Positions 1 to 8,412 of a stretch of DNA of 64,000 nucleotides are shown one piece after another. Positions within the stretch are counted from its first letter, which is position 1; each line of letters starts with the position of its first letter. Under the pieces are notes generated by a model. The model searched no databases, was not told the origin of the DNA, and worked only from the letters and a program-made list of their open reading frames with translations. The position numbers and the translations under genes are program-made. Origin of the DNA: Duganella sp. BuS-21 (GTDB lineage: Bacteria > Pseudomonadota > Gammaproteobacteria > Burkholderiales > Burkholderiaceae_D); NCBI GenBank assembly GCA_041874725.1, contig CP097466.1:1364001-1428000 (forward strand), read 5' to 3'.

Positions 1-951
1 ATTTCCGGCGCCTTCCTGCGCCAGCCCTGGTGCTGGCCGACCGTGTGGGGCATGAACCGCGACGAGATCGCCAATCCGCACTGGATTTATCCGGGCCAGG
101 TGATCTGGTTCGACCGCGCCGCCGGCCGTCTGCGGCTGGGCACGCAGTTGAGCGACGGCCTCAACGATCCCTCGACCACGCAAAAGCTGGAGCCGCGCGT
201 GCGCACCGAAGGCTTGGGCAAGGACGCCGTGCCGTCGATCCCGCCCGGCGTGATCGAACCCTTTCTGACCCAGCCGCTGATCATCGAGGATGACGAACTG
301 AAGGGCGCACCGCGCATCATCGCCACGCAGGAGGGCCGCGTGTTCCTGGGCAAGGGCGACAAGGCCTATGTGCGCGGCGACCTGAAAGGCAACAGTTCCT
401 TCCAGGTGTTCCGTCCCGGTGCGCCGCTCAAGGATCCCGTCAGCAAACAGGTGATCGGCTACGAGGCCTTCTATTTAGGCACGCTGAAATTGCAGGCCGA
501 AGTCAAGCCCGGCGCCGGCAGCGCGGTGCACACTTTCGCCGTCTCCACCGCCAACCAGGAAATGGGCAAGGGCGACCAGTTGCGCGCCGTGCCGCCGACG
601 CCGATGCAGAACTACGCACCGCATCCACCCGGGCAGGCGGTCGATGCGCGGGTGGTGGCGGTGTACGGCGGCGTCACGCACGCCGGCCAGAACCAGGTGG
701 TCAGCATTAATCGCGGAAAGCTTGACGGACTCGATATCGGTTCCGTGCTGCAGCTGTACCATGCGGGAAGAACTGTGAGCGATTCCACCGGCCAGAAGAG
801 CTGGTTCGGGCGCGAGCAGCAGGTCAAGCTGCCGGACGAGGAAGTGGGCAGCTTGTTTATCTTCCGCGTGTTCAAGCATATTTCCTACGGCTTGATCATG
901 CAGGTGACGGCGCCGGTTGAGGTGGGCGACGTCGCCAAGTCGCCGGAGTAA
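1..951 (+). CDS. LysM domain protein, 5' end cut by the window
   Basis: The reading frame is open from base 1, and 316 residues are visible before TAA. The first visible residues (AFLRQPWCWPTVWGMN, then NPHWIYPGQVIWFD) match the end of a LysM peptidoglycan-binding repeat, so the missing part is probably a signal peptide and the start of that repeat. The rest, about 270 residues, is the conserved C-terminal region of long betaproteobacterial LysM proteins and has no catalytic motif I recognise. It is expected to be periplasmic and to bind the cell wall. dprA starts 8 bases after the stop, so the two are probably cotranscribed. This LysM-dprA order is common in Burkholderiales. The ATG at 43 is internal to the domain and is not the true start. 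Confidence 0.85.
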   Translation: MSGAFLRQPWCWPTVWGMNRDEIANPHWIYPGQVIWFDRAAGRLRLGTQLSDGLNDPSTTQKLEPRVRTEGLGKDAVPSIPPGVIEPFLTQPLIIEDDELKGAPRIIATQEGRVFLGKGDKAYVRGDLKGNSSFQVFRPGAPLKDPVSKQVIGYEAFYLGTLKLQAEVKPGAGSAVHTFAVSTANQEMGKGDQLRAVPPTPMQNYAPHPPGQAVDARVVAVYGGVTHAGQNQVVSINRGKLDGLDIGSVLQLYHAGRTVSDSTGQKSWFGREQQVKLPDEEVGSLFIFRVFKHISYGLIMQVTAPVEVGDVAKSPE

Positions 952-959
952 ACCATCCC

Positions 960-2078
960 GTGCAAGCCACGGAAGCCATTGCCGAATTGACCAGGCCAGC
1001 GCTGGCGGGCTGGCTGCGTCTGCAACAGACCGGCGGCGTCGGCCTGCTGACCGCGCACACGCTGCTGGACGCGCTCGGCACCCCGCACGCCATCTTTGAC
1101 GCCAGCCGCACCCGCCTGCTGGACATCGTCACGCCGCGCCAGGCCGACGCCTTGCTGGCGCCGCCGACAGCGGTGCTTGAGGCGCAGCTCGACGCCGTGC
1201 AGGCCTGGCAGGCGCTGCCCGGCAACCGCATATTGCCGCTCGATCATCCCGATTATCCCAACGAATTGCGCGAGATCGTCGCCGCGCCGCTGATGCTGTA
1301 CGTCAAAGGCAGGGTCGAACTATTGCTGCGCCGCTCAGTGGCGGTGGTTGGTTCGCGCAACGCCAGCCGCCAGGGTGTGCTGAACGCCCAGCACATGGCG
1401 CAAACCCTGTCCGACGCCGGCCTGGTGATCGTCTCCGGGCTGGCGCTGGGCATCGATGCGGCGGCCCACGAGGGCGCGCTCGGCGGGGCCGGCGGCACCA
1501 TCGCCGTGCTGGGCACCGGCATCGACCGCATCTATCCGGCCCGCAACGGCGCGCTGGCGCGCCGCATCGCCGAGGAGGGTTGCGTGGTCAGCGAATACGC
1601 GCTGGGCACGCCGCCCACGCGCGACAACTTTCCCCGTCGCAACCGCATCATCAGCGGCCTGGCGCGCGGCGTGCTGGTGGTGGAGGCGGCCGCCAGGTCC
1701 GGTTCCCTGATCACCGCGCGGCTGGCGGTGGCCCAAGGGCGCGATGTGTACGCCGTCCCCGGATCGATTCATGCGACACTAGCCAAAGGCTGTCACCAAT
1801 TGATCAGGGAAGGCGCCAGGCTGGTGGAATCCGGCGCCGACGTGCTGGCCGAGTTGCAGATGCTGGCCGATGGCCAGGCCGGCGCCCGCGCCGCGCTGGA
1901 CGACAGCTTTGTCGATCGCGTGCTGGACGCCATGGGCGCCGATCCGGTGCAGGCCGACGTGCTGGCCCTGCATCTGCATGAAACGGCCGGCGAGTTGCAA
2001 GGCCAGCTGCTGGCGCTGGAACTGGCCGGACTGCTGGAGCGCTTGCCAGGGGGAATGTTTCAACGCCTGCGGGCATGA
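960..2078 (+). CDS. dprA: DNA-processing protein DprA (Smf)
   Basis: This is the 372-aa DNA-processing protein that loads RecA on incoming single-stranded DNA during natural transformation. An N-terminal SAM/HhH-like region is followed by the Rossmann-like DprA core with VVGSRNASRQG, SGLALGIDAAAHEGAL, GTGIDRIYPARN and DNFPRRNRIISGL. A C-terminal winged-helix (DML1-like) domain of about 70 residues follows. The start is GTG at 960, 8 bases after the LysM stop; no other start gives a family-length protein. It lies in the order LysM-dprA-smg-topB. Whether the host is naturally competent cannot be read from this window. Confidence 0.96.
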   Translation: MQATEAIAELTRPALAGWLRLQQTGGVGLLTAHTLLDALGTPHAIFDASRTRLLDIVTPRQADALLAPPTAVLEAQLDAVQAWQALPGNRILPLDHPDYPNELREIVAAPLMLYVKGRVELLLRRSVAVVGSRNASRQGVLNAQHMAQTLSDAGLVIVSGLALGIDAAAHEGALGGAGGTIAVLGTGIDRIYPARNGALARRIAEEGCVVSEYALGTPPTRDNFPRRNRIISGLARGVLVVEAAARSGSLITARLAVAQGRDVYAVPGSIHATLAKGCHQLIREGARLVESGADVLAELQMLADGQAGARAALDDSFVDRVLDAMGADPVQADVLALHLHETAGELQGQLLALELAGLLERLPGGMFQRLRA

Positions 2079-2121
2079 ACAGTACTTGTCTCCGATTCGT
2101 GTTAACTGATAGAGTAGAGCC

Positions 2122-2586
2122 ATGTTCGACGTCCTTGTTTATCTCTACGAGACCTATTACCGCCCCGATGCCTGTCCTGAACCGGCCGCATTGGCCAAGA
2201 AGCTGTCGGCCGTCGGTTTTGACGACGTCGAGATCTCCGAAGCCCTGGTGTGGTTGACTGATCTGACCGCCATCGCCGGCGAGGAGCAGGCGCTGACGGC
2301 GTCCTCCACCGGCACGCGCTTTTATGTCGAAGAGGAAACCGACGCCCTGGGCTCGGCCGCCATCGGCTTTATCCAGTTCCTGGAATCGGCCAAGGTACTG
2401 TCGCCGCTGCAACGCGAAATCGTCATTGAACGCGCGCTGGCGCTGGAAGAGATGCCGGTCTCGCTGGGCAAGCTCAAGGTGATCGTATTGATGTTGCTGT
2501 GGAGTCAGGGCAAGGAACCCGACGCCTTGATGTTCGACGACCTGTTCGGCTCGGACGAAGACCAGGCGCCCCGCCTGCTGCATTAA
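2122..2586 (+). CDS. smg: Smg/DUF494 family protein
   Basis: A 154-aa cytoplasmic protein of the Smg (DUF494) family, recognised from the N-terminus [12 protein letters not shown], the acidic middle and the C-terminal FDDLFG motif. The molecular function of the family is not established. The gene takes its name from its usual place next to dprA (smf), which is where it is here, 43 bases downstream. It is probably part of the dprA transcript. Nothing is truncated. Confidence 0.93.
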   Translation: MFDVLVYLYETYYRPDACPEPAALAKKLSAVGFDDVEISEALVWLTDLTAIAGEEQALTASSTGTRFYVEEETDALGSAAIGFIQFLESAKVLSPLQREIVIERALALEEMPVSLGKLKVIVLMLLWSQGKEPDALMFDDLFGSDEDQAPRLLH

Positions 2587-2827
2587 GTTTGTTGCACGGA
2601 GCTTGCGGCAGTGAGCCTGTTGCGTTAAATCCCCAGAAAATTTCCCTGTAAGCAATTTATCGGGCCATAATCGGCACAGTGGCGCCGCTGTGCTTGCAGT
2701 CCGCAAAACAATCCGCTTATTATTGGCGCTTTGACAAGACTGTGACGCAAACATGTAGATTGCGGCGCGATCCATGTATGATGCGCATGCTAATCCCCCC
2801 TAAGTGTTAAAAACGAGATACTAAAAT

Positions 2828-5485
2828 ATGAGCAAAACCCTCATCATCGCCGAAAAACCGTCTGTCGCGAATGACATCGCGAAGACGCTGGGCGGCTTCA
2901 CCAAGCACGATGAGTACTTTGAATCCGACGAGTACGTGTTGTCCTCCGCCGTCGGTCACCTGCTGGAAATCGCCGTCCCCGAAGAACACGACGTCAAGCG
3001 CGGCAAATGGAGTTTCGCGCACTTGCCGATGATTCCACCGTACTTTGCGCTGAACCCGATCGCCAAGACCGAAGCGCGCCTCAAGGTGCTGAACAAGCTG
3101 ATCAAGCGCAAGGACGTCACCGGCCTGATCAACGCATGTGACGCGGGCCGCGAAGGAGAACTGATCTTCCGCCTGATCGCCCAGAACGCCAAGGCCAAGC
3201 AACCGGTCCAGCGCCTGTGGCTGCAATCGATGACGCCGGCCGCGATCCGCGACGGCTTCACCCATCTGCGCAGCGACGAAGACATGATGCCGCTGGCCGA
3301 CGCCGCCCGCTGCCGCTCGGAAGCGGACTGGCTGATCGGCATCAACGGCACCCGCGCCATGACCGCCTTCAACTCGAAAGAGGGCGGCTTCTACCTGACC
3401 ACCGTGGGCCGCGTGCAAACGCCGACCCTGTCGATCGTGGTCGAGCGCGAAGAAAAGATCAAGAAATTCGTCTCGCGCGACTTCTGGGAAGTGCGCGCCG
3501 AATTCGTCTGCGCCGCCGGCGTGTACGAAGGCCGCTGGCTCGACACCAAGTTCAAGAAGGACGAGACCGACCCGGAAAAACGCGCCGAGCGCCTGTGGAG
3601 CAAGGCTGCCGCCGACTCCATCGCGCTGGCCGTGCGTGGCAAGCAAGGCGTGGTCACCGAAGAAGCCAAGCCGACCACCTCGATGGCGCCGGGCCTGTTC
3701 GACCTGACCAGCCTGCAGCGCGAAGCCAACTCGCGCTTCGGCTTCTCGGCCAAGAACACCCTGGGCCTGGCCCAGGCGCTGTACGAAAAGCACAAAGTGC
3801 TGACCTACCCGCGTACCGATTCGCGCCACCTGCCGGAAGATTACATCCCGACCGTGTTGCAGGCGCTGGAAGTGGTCAAGGAAAATCCGAACTATCACCA
3901 GTTCGCCAAGCAGATCATCGACAAGAAGTGGGTCAAGCCGAACAAGCGCATCTTCGACAACAGCAAGATCTCGGATCACTTCGCGATCATCCCGACCACC
4001 ATCGCGCCGAAGAACCTGTCCGAACCGGAACAGAAGCTGTACGACCTGGTGACGCGCCGCTTCATGGCGGTGTTCTTCCCGCCGGCGGAATTCCAGGTCA
4101 CCACCCGCTACACGGAAGTGTCCGGCCATCAGTTCAAAACTGAAGGCAAGGTCATGACCAATCCGGGCTGGCTGGCGATCTACGGCAAGGAAGCTTCGAC
4201 CGACGACGACAAGGAAGGCAATGCCAACGGCAACCTGGTACCGGTCGCCAAGGGCGAGAAGGTGCTGACCGACACCGTCAACCCGAACGGCCTGGTCACC
4301 AAGCCGCCTGCACGCTACACCGAGGCGACGCTGCTGTCCGCCATGGAGGGCGCGGGCAAGCTGGTGGAAGACGACGAACTGCGCGACGCCATGGCCGGCA
4401 AGGGCCTGGGCACGCCGGCAACGCGCGCCGCCACCATCGAGGGCCTGCTGAGCGAGAAATATCTGCTGCGCGAAGGCCGCGAGCTGATGCCGACCGCCAA
4501 AGCGTTCCAGCTGATGACGCTGCTGCGCGGCCTGGGCGTGAACGAACTGACCGCACCCGAGCTGACCGGCGAGTGGGAATACAAGCTGTCGCAGATGGAG
4601 AAGGGCAAGATCTCGCGTGAGGAATTCATGCGCGAGATCGCGCAAATGACGCAGATCATCGTCAAGCGCGCCAAGGAATACAACAACGATACGATTCCTG
4701 GTGATTACCACACCATGGTCACGCCGTGCCCGAATTGCGCTGGCGTGGTCAAGGAAAACTACCGTCGTTTCGCCTGCACCAAGTGCGAATTCTCGATGAG
4801 CAAAACGCCGGGTGGCCGCCAGTTCGAAATCGAAGAAGTGGAGCAATTGCTGAAGGACCGCACCATCGGCCCGCTGCAAGGTTTCCGCTCGAAGATGGGC
4901 CGTCCGTTCGCGGCGATTCTGCGCATCGTGCGTGACGAGGACATCAAGAACTTCAAGCTGGAGTTCGACTTCGGCCAGAACGATGATTCGGAAGATTCGG
5001 AACCGGTCGACTTCACCGGCCAGACGGCTTTGGGGCCTTGCCCCAAGTGCGCCGCCGGCGTGTACGAAATGGGCCTGGCTTACGTTTGCGAAAACAGCGT
5101 CGCCAAACCGAAGACGTGCGATTTCCGCAGCGGCCGCATCATCCTGCAACAGGAGATTTTGCCTGAGCAGATGGCCAAGCTGCTCAACGACGGCAAGACC
5201 GATCTCATGCCGGGCTTTGTTTCGCAGCGCACGCGTCGTCCGTTCAAGGCCTTCCTGGTGAAGGGCAAGGACGGCAAGATCAGCTTCGAGTTCGAAGAAC
5301 GCAAAGCCAAAGCGCCGGCCAAAGGCAAAGCCGCCGCAGCGGATGCCGACGACGGCGCGGAAGAGAAAAAAGCTCCGGTAAAGAAAGCCGCAGCGGTGAA
5401 AAAGCCGGCGGCCAAAAAAGCCGCAGTCAAGAAGCCGGCGGCCAAGAAAGTAGCCGCTAAAAAGGCGGCCGCCACGGCAGAGTAA
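2828..5485 (+). CDS. topB: DNA topoisomerase III
   Basis: A type IA topoisomerase of 885 aa. The Toprim domain carries the catalytic Glu in IIAEKPS (E9) and DAGREGE (105-111). The nucleophilic tyrosine is Tyr327 in TYPRTDSRHL. The lack of the TopA-type N-terminus and the wording of the core indicate TopB. After the core come two zinc-ribbon-like repeats with Cys pairs (CPNC...CTKC and CPKC...C), then a C-terminal tail from about residue 845 built of KKPAAKKAA-type repeats, like histone H1. It is expected to decatenate DNA and remove precatenanes. The tail probably adds non-specific DNA binding (inference). The gene is preceded by 241 non-coding bases that should hold its promoter. Confidence 0.95.
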   Translation: MSKTLIIAEKPSVANDIAKTLGGFTKHDEYFESDEYVLSSAVGHLLEIAVPEEHDVKRGKWSFAHLPMIPPYFALNPIAKTEARLKVLNKLIKRKDVTGLINACDAGREGELIFRLIAQNAKAKQPVQRLWLQSMTPAAIRDGFTHLRSDEDMMPLADAARCRSEADWLIGINGTRAMTAFNSKEGGFYLTTVGRVQTPTLSIVVEREEKIKKFVSRDFWEVRAEFVCAAGVYEGRWLDTKFKKDETDPEKRAERLWSKAAADSIALAVRGKQGVVTEEAKPTTSMAPGLFDLTSLQREANSRFGFSAKNTLGLAQALYEKHKVLTYPRTDSRHLPEDYIPTVLQALEVVKENPNYHQFAKQIIDKKWVKPNKRIFDNSKISDHFAIIPTTIAPKNLSEPEQKLYDLVTRRFMAVFFPPAEFQVTTRYTEVSGHQFKTEGKVMTNPGWLAIYGKEASTDDDKEGNANGNLVPVAKGEKVLTDTVNPNGLVTKPPARYTEATLLSAMEGAGKLVEDDELRDAMAGKGLGTPATRAATIEGLLSEKYLLREGRELMPTAKAFQLMTLLRGLGVNELTAPELTGEWEYKLSQMEKGKISREEFMREIAQMTQIIVKRAKEYNNDTIPGDYHTMVTPCPNCAGVVKENYRRFACTKCEFSMSKTPGGRQFEIEEVEQLLKDRTIGPLQGFRSKMGRPFAAILRIVRDEDIKNFKLEFDFGQNDDSEDSEPVDFTGQTALGPCPKCAAGVYEMGLAYVCENSVAKPKTCDFRSGRIILQQEILPEQMAKLLNDGKTDLMPGFVSQRTRRPFKAFLVKGKDGKISFEFEERKAKAPAKGKAAAADADDGAEEKKAPVKKAAAVKKPAAKKAAVKKPAAKKVAAKKAAATAE

Positions 5486-5553
5486 AAAAAGGGGGGGCGC
5501 AACCTGCAATCGAGCCGCATTCAACAACAGCGCCCTTAGCACCCCCGACTCAA

Positions 5554-5580
5554 AGGGTCTGACCCTGCGGGTCGGACCCT
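5554..5580. repeat. Extragenic palindrome, GGGTCnGACCC type
   Basis: The arms AGGGTCTGACCC and GGGTCGGACCCT are separated by TGC and have one mismatch. The same core occurs as a perfect palindrome at 43756-43785. It sits 69 bases after topB, between topB and a minus-strand pseudogene, so it could act as a bidirectional terminator or be a dispersed REP-like repeat. The remainder of the 173-base gap holds nothing I recognise. Confidence 0.7.
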
Positions 5581-5658
5581 GGTCGCAGCGGTATGCGGGT
5601 TTGGCGGGCTTACTGCGCGGCCACACAGGGACGAACACAAGTCCGATTTCACGGAAGG

Positions 5659-5979
5659 CTACTTCAAATCGTCCGTGTAAAAGTAGATAGTGCCATTCAT
5701 GGCGCCGGGCTTGGTGTGGAGGGCTGCGGCCAGTTCGGCTGGGTTCGGTTGGTGTAGGCCCTGTTTGATGATGGCGCCGGCGTCGGTGGCCGCGTCGGCC
5801 ACGTGCAGCTGCAGGATCACCTGATAGTCGTGCGGCGCATGGAACATCGGCAGGTGGGAGGCGTACAGGCCTTTCTTGCCGCCGAACAGCACCATGCCAT
5901 GCTCGCCATGCGTGACATCTCTGACGTCGGCGGCGAAGGCGACGCCGCTCAGCAGCAGCCCTAGTTCTCTCCTGCCGTC
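5659..5979 (-). pseudogene. Secreted-protein remnant fused in frame to an oxidoreductase fragment
   Basis: The C-terminal half of a 221-codon minus-strand frame. From about base 5975 it reads like the end of a signal peptide (ELGLLLSGVAFAADV) and then a short exported domain with HGMVLFGGKKGLYASHLP and MFHAPHDYQV, a motif I recall from small uncharacterised Gram-negative exported proteins. It ends at GTIYFYTDDLK. The expected start methionine and the first signal-peptide residues are missing. In their place the frame continues directly from an oxidoreductase fragment (next feature), which suggests a deletion joined two genes. It is probably not expressed as an exported protein now. Function unknown. 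Confidence 0.6.
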
Positions 5980-6369
5980 ACGGTGGTTAATCAAGGGAAT
6001 GACGGCGTCGCTCACCATGCCGCCGAGGTTGTCGAAGTAGACGTCGATGCCGTCGGTCAGGCGCTTGATTTCCACACCCAAAGCATCGGCGTTGTCGAAG
6101 GCCTTGTAGTCGATGGCCCAGTCGGCGCCCAGCGTGTCGCGCAGCCAGTCGCACTTGGCCGCGCCGCTGGCGATGCCGGGCACGCCCAGTGCGGTGGTGA
6201 CCGGCGCCAGGTCGGGATCGATGCGCTTCAAGGCGCCGACGTGCACGCGGGCGTGGGTCTGCCAGCCGGTGTAGCTTTGCACCCAGTCGCCCTCGGCAAA
6301 GCCGGCGGCGTTCGAGGCCAGCACCTACGCCACCACGGCGCTTTGCTGCACGGTGTCGAGCGGATGCGG
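5980..6369 (-). pseudogene. CurA-like NAD(P)H oxidoreductase (MDR family), decayed
   Basis: Fragments of a zinc-free medium-chain NADP-dependent oxidoreductase are readable: NAAGFAEGDWVQSYTGWQ, KRIDPDLAPVTTALGVPG, then KCDWLRDTLGADWAIDYKAF and DGIDVYFDNLGG. Between ALGVPG and KCDWL about 40-45 residues of the family are missing, including the glycine-rich nucleotide-binding loop. A TAG stop lies at 6325-6327, directly before the GTG at 6324, inside what should be continuous N-terminal sequence. The C-terminal part is lost at the junction near 5979. With an internal stop, an internal deletion and a lost C-terminus it cannot be functional. A LysR remnant lies divergently next to it, as expected for a former regulator-target pair. 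Confidence 0.75.
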
Positions 6370-6381
6370 ACTCAGGACATC

Positions 6382-6658
6382 ATGAACCTCAGCGACTTGC
6401 GCATCTTCGTCAGCGCCGCGCAAGATACGCTACTGGACCGACGACCTGCAACTGCTGCTGAGGCTGGTGAAAGCAGGGCAGGCGCTGGCCTATCTGCCGG
6501 ACTTCGCGCTGGCCGATACCGGGTTGCGCCGAATCGAAGTCGTGGACTGCACCTTCGAGTGCGTGGAACAAGTGGCGCTGGTCTGGAACCGGGGACAGGC
6601 GAGCGCCTGGCAACGCCAGCTGGCGGCAGCGCTGACGACTGGCGCGAGCACCAGATAA
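6382..6658 (+). pseudogene. LysR-family regulator remnant
   Basis: The frame starting at ATG 6382 encodes MNLSDLRIFVSAA, the typical N-terminus of a LysR regulator, and then jumps to unrelated sequence. From 6428, in another frame, the C-terminal part of a LysR effector domain is readable: YWTDDLQLLLRLVKAGQAL, AYLPDFALADTGLRRIEV and QVALVWNRG, ending at TAA 6656-6658. About 200 codons that should lie between, including most of the helix-turn-helix, are deleted. It is divergent from the decayed oxidoreductase, which was probably its target. The 116 bases between here and the next gene show no clear motif. Confidence 0.75.
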
Positions 6659-6774
6659 TTTACTGTGATAAACTTATGGTTCTTTAAGGTAATGCAATTT
6701 CATCTACCTGAATCGCAGTTTCAATAGTGGTAACACTTCTTTAATTCCAAGGCGTCCTCGCGGCCGCACTCAAT

Positions 6775-8313
6775 ATGAAAAATTTGACTATCGGCACGCG
6801 CCTTGCGGCGGGCTTTGGTTTGGTATTGGCATTGATGATCCTGATGACCGTCATCGGCATCGGTCACATGAGCACGGTGGCGACAGCCACGCGCGACATG
6901 ATGCAGCAACCGCTGGCCAAGGAACGCATGATTTCGGACTGGTATCGCCTGATCCACACCAGCGTGCGCCGCACCTCGGCCATTTCCAAGAGCTCGGACC
7001 CGTCGTTGGGGCCGTTCTTTGCCGAGGAAACGGCTTCCTCGACGGCGGAAGTCAACGGCTTGCAGAAGAAGGTCGAGCCGCTGCTGGAAGGCGATGAGGA
7101 AAAAGCCCTGTTCAAGGGCATGATGGAAAACCGCAAGCGCTACCTGTCCTCGCGCGACGCCATCGTCGCGCTGAAAAAGGAAGGCAAGTTCGAAGAAGCG
7201 GCCCAGGTGCTGGACCAGCGCTTTACGCCGGACGGCAAGGCCTACCTGACTGCGCTGAGCAGCCTGCTGGACTTGCAGCGCAAGAGCATCGACGCCAACG
7301 CCGAGCGCATTGAAACGCTGTACGAAAGCAATCGTACCTTCATGGTGGGTTTGGGCCTGATGGTGCTGACGCTGGGCGTGGTGTGCGCATGGCGCCTGAC
7401 GCGCGGCATCACCGTGCCGCTGAACCAGGCGGTGGAGATCGCCGTGGCCGTGGCGCACAAAGACCTGACCTCGCATATCGAAGTCACCAGCAAGGATGAA
7501 ACCGGCCGCCTGCTGCAAGCCTTGCAGACCATGAACGACGGTCTGATCGGCATCGTCACCGAAGTGCGCAACGGCACCGAGAGCATCTCGACCGCGTCGA
7601 GCCAGATCGCGGCCGGCAACCTGGACCTGTCGGGCCGTACCGAAGAGCAGGCTTCCAGTCTGGAGGAAACCGCCTCCTCGATGGAAGAGCTGACCTCCAC
7701 CGTCAAGCAGAACGCCGACAACGCGCGCCAGGCCAACCTGCTGGCGGTGAAGGCGTCGGAAGTCGCGCAGCGCGGCGGCGCTGTGGTGTCGGAAGTGGTG
7801 AGCACCATGGAAGCGATCACGGGCTCGTCGCGCAAGATCGCCGACATCATCAGCGTGATCGACGGCATCGCCTTTCAGACCAATATTCTAGCCTTGAACG
7901 CGGCGGTGGAAGCGGCACGTGCCGGTGAGCAGGGGCGTGGTTTCGCGGTGGTGGCGTCGGAAGTGCGCAACCTGGCGCAGCGCAGTGCGGCGGCGGCCAG
8001 GGAAATCAAGTCGCTGATCGACGATTCGCTGGAGAAGGTCAACGCCGGCAGCGCGCTGGTCACGCAGGCCGGCAGCACCATGAGTGACGTCGTGATCAGC
8101 ATCCAGCGCGTGACCGACATCGTGGGCGAAATCACCACGGCTTCGCTGGAACAGAGCAGCGGCATCGAGCAGGTGAACCAGGCCATCGGCCAGATGGACC
8201 AGGTCACGCAGCAAAACGCCGCGCTGGTGGAAGAAGCGGCAGCGGCCGCATCGTCCCTGCACGATCAGGCCGATGCGCTGACCGCCATCGTCTCGGTCTT
8301 CAAGCTCCGCTGA
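6775..8313 (+). CDS. Methyl-accepting chemotaxis protein
   Basis: A 512-aa transmembrane chemoreceptor. TM1 is at about 10-31 and TM2 at about 189-206. Between them is a roughly 155-residue periplasmic, mostly helical domain (4HB_MCP type). A HAMP domain follows (about 208-260), then a long cytoplasmic coiled-coil hairpin. Its tip contains the conserved IAFQTNILALNAAVEAARAG and GRGFAVVASEVRNLAQRS. Glu/Gln-rich methylation helices (EEQASSLEETASSMEEL) flank the tip. It should signal to CheA/CheW. No C-terminal CheR-binding pentapeptide is present (ends VSVFKLR). No che genes lie nearby, so it is an orphan receptor. The ligand cannot be predicted. Confidence 0.95.
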   Translation: MKNLTIGTRLAAGFGLVLALMILMTVIGIGHMSTVATATRDMMQQPLAKERMISDWYRLIHTSVRRTSAISKSSDPSLGPFFAEETASSTAEVNGLQKKVEPLLEGDEEKALFKGMMENRKRYLSSRDAIVALKKEGKFEEAAQVLDQRFTPDGKAYLTALSSLLDLQRKSIDANAERIETLYESNRTFMVGLGLMVLTLGVVCAWRLTRGITVPLNQAVEIAVAVAHKDLTSHIEVTSKDETGRLLQALQTMNDGLIGIVTEVRNGTESISTASSQIAAGNLDLSGRTEEQASSLEETASSMEELTSTVKQNADNARQANLLAVKASEVAQRGGAVVSEVVSTMEAITGSSRKIADIISVIDGIAFQTNILALNAAVEAARAGEQGRGFAVVASEVRNLAQRSAAAAREIKSLIDDSLEKVNAGSALVTQAGSTMSDVVISIQRVTDIVGEITTASLEQSSGIEQVNQAIGQMDQVTQQNAALVEEAAAAASSLHDQADALTAIVSVFKLR

Positions 8314-8323
8314 TCACGCGAAC

Positions 8324-8405
8324 CGTCATTCCCGCGAAAGCGGGAATTCATACGCCATCGACCAAGCAGGCTGACTATGGGTTCCCGCTTTCGCGGGAAC
8401 GACGG
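8324..8405. repeat. REPIN-like paired palindrome (ATTCCC-N8-GGGAAT), copy 1
   Basis: Two short palindromes face each other: ATTCCCGCGAAAGCGGGAAT on the left and GTTCCCGCTTTCGCGGGAAC on the right, about 30 bases apart, flanked by CGTC and GACG. Related paired elements lie at 32150-32222 and 60640-60718. The left half fits the ATTCCC-N8-GGGAAT pattern described for Neisseria dRS3 repeats. It fills the gap between two convergent genes and could also stop transcription from both sides. Confidence 0.8.
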
Positions 8406-8412
8406 CGGCGCT

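Noticed and set aside
5486..5500. A7G7 homopolymer run after topB
   Set aside because: Could suggest phase variation, but it lies after the stop codon and not in a promoter or reading frame.
2807..5638. 943-codon open frame antisense to topB
   Set aside because: Shadow of a high-GC gene: the sense frame is a complete topoisomerase III with catalytic motifs, and the antisense product has low-complexity composition and no motif.
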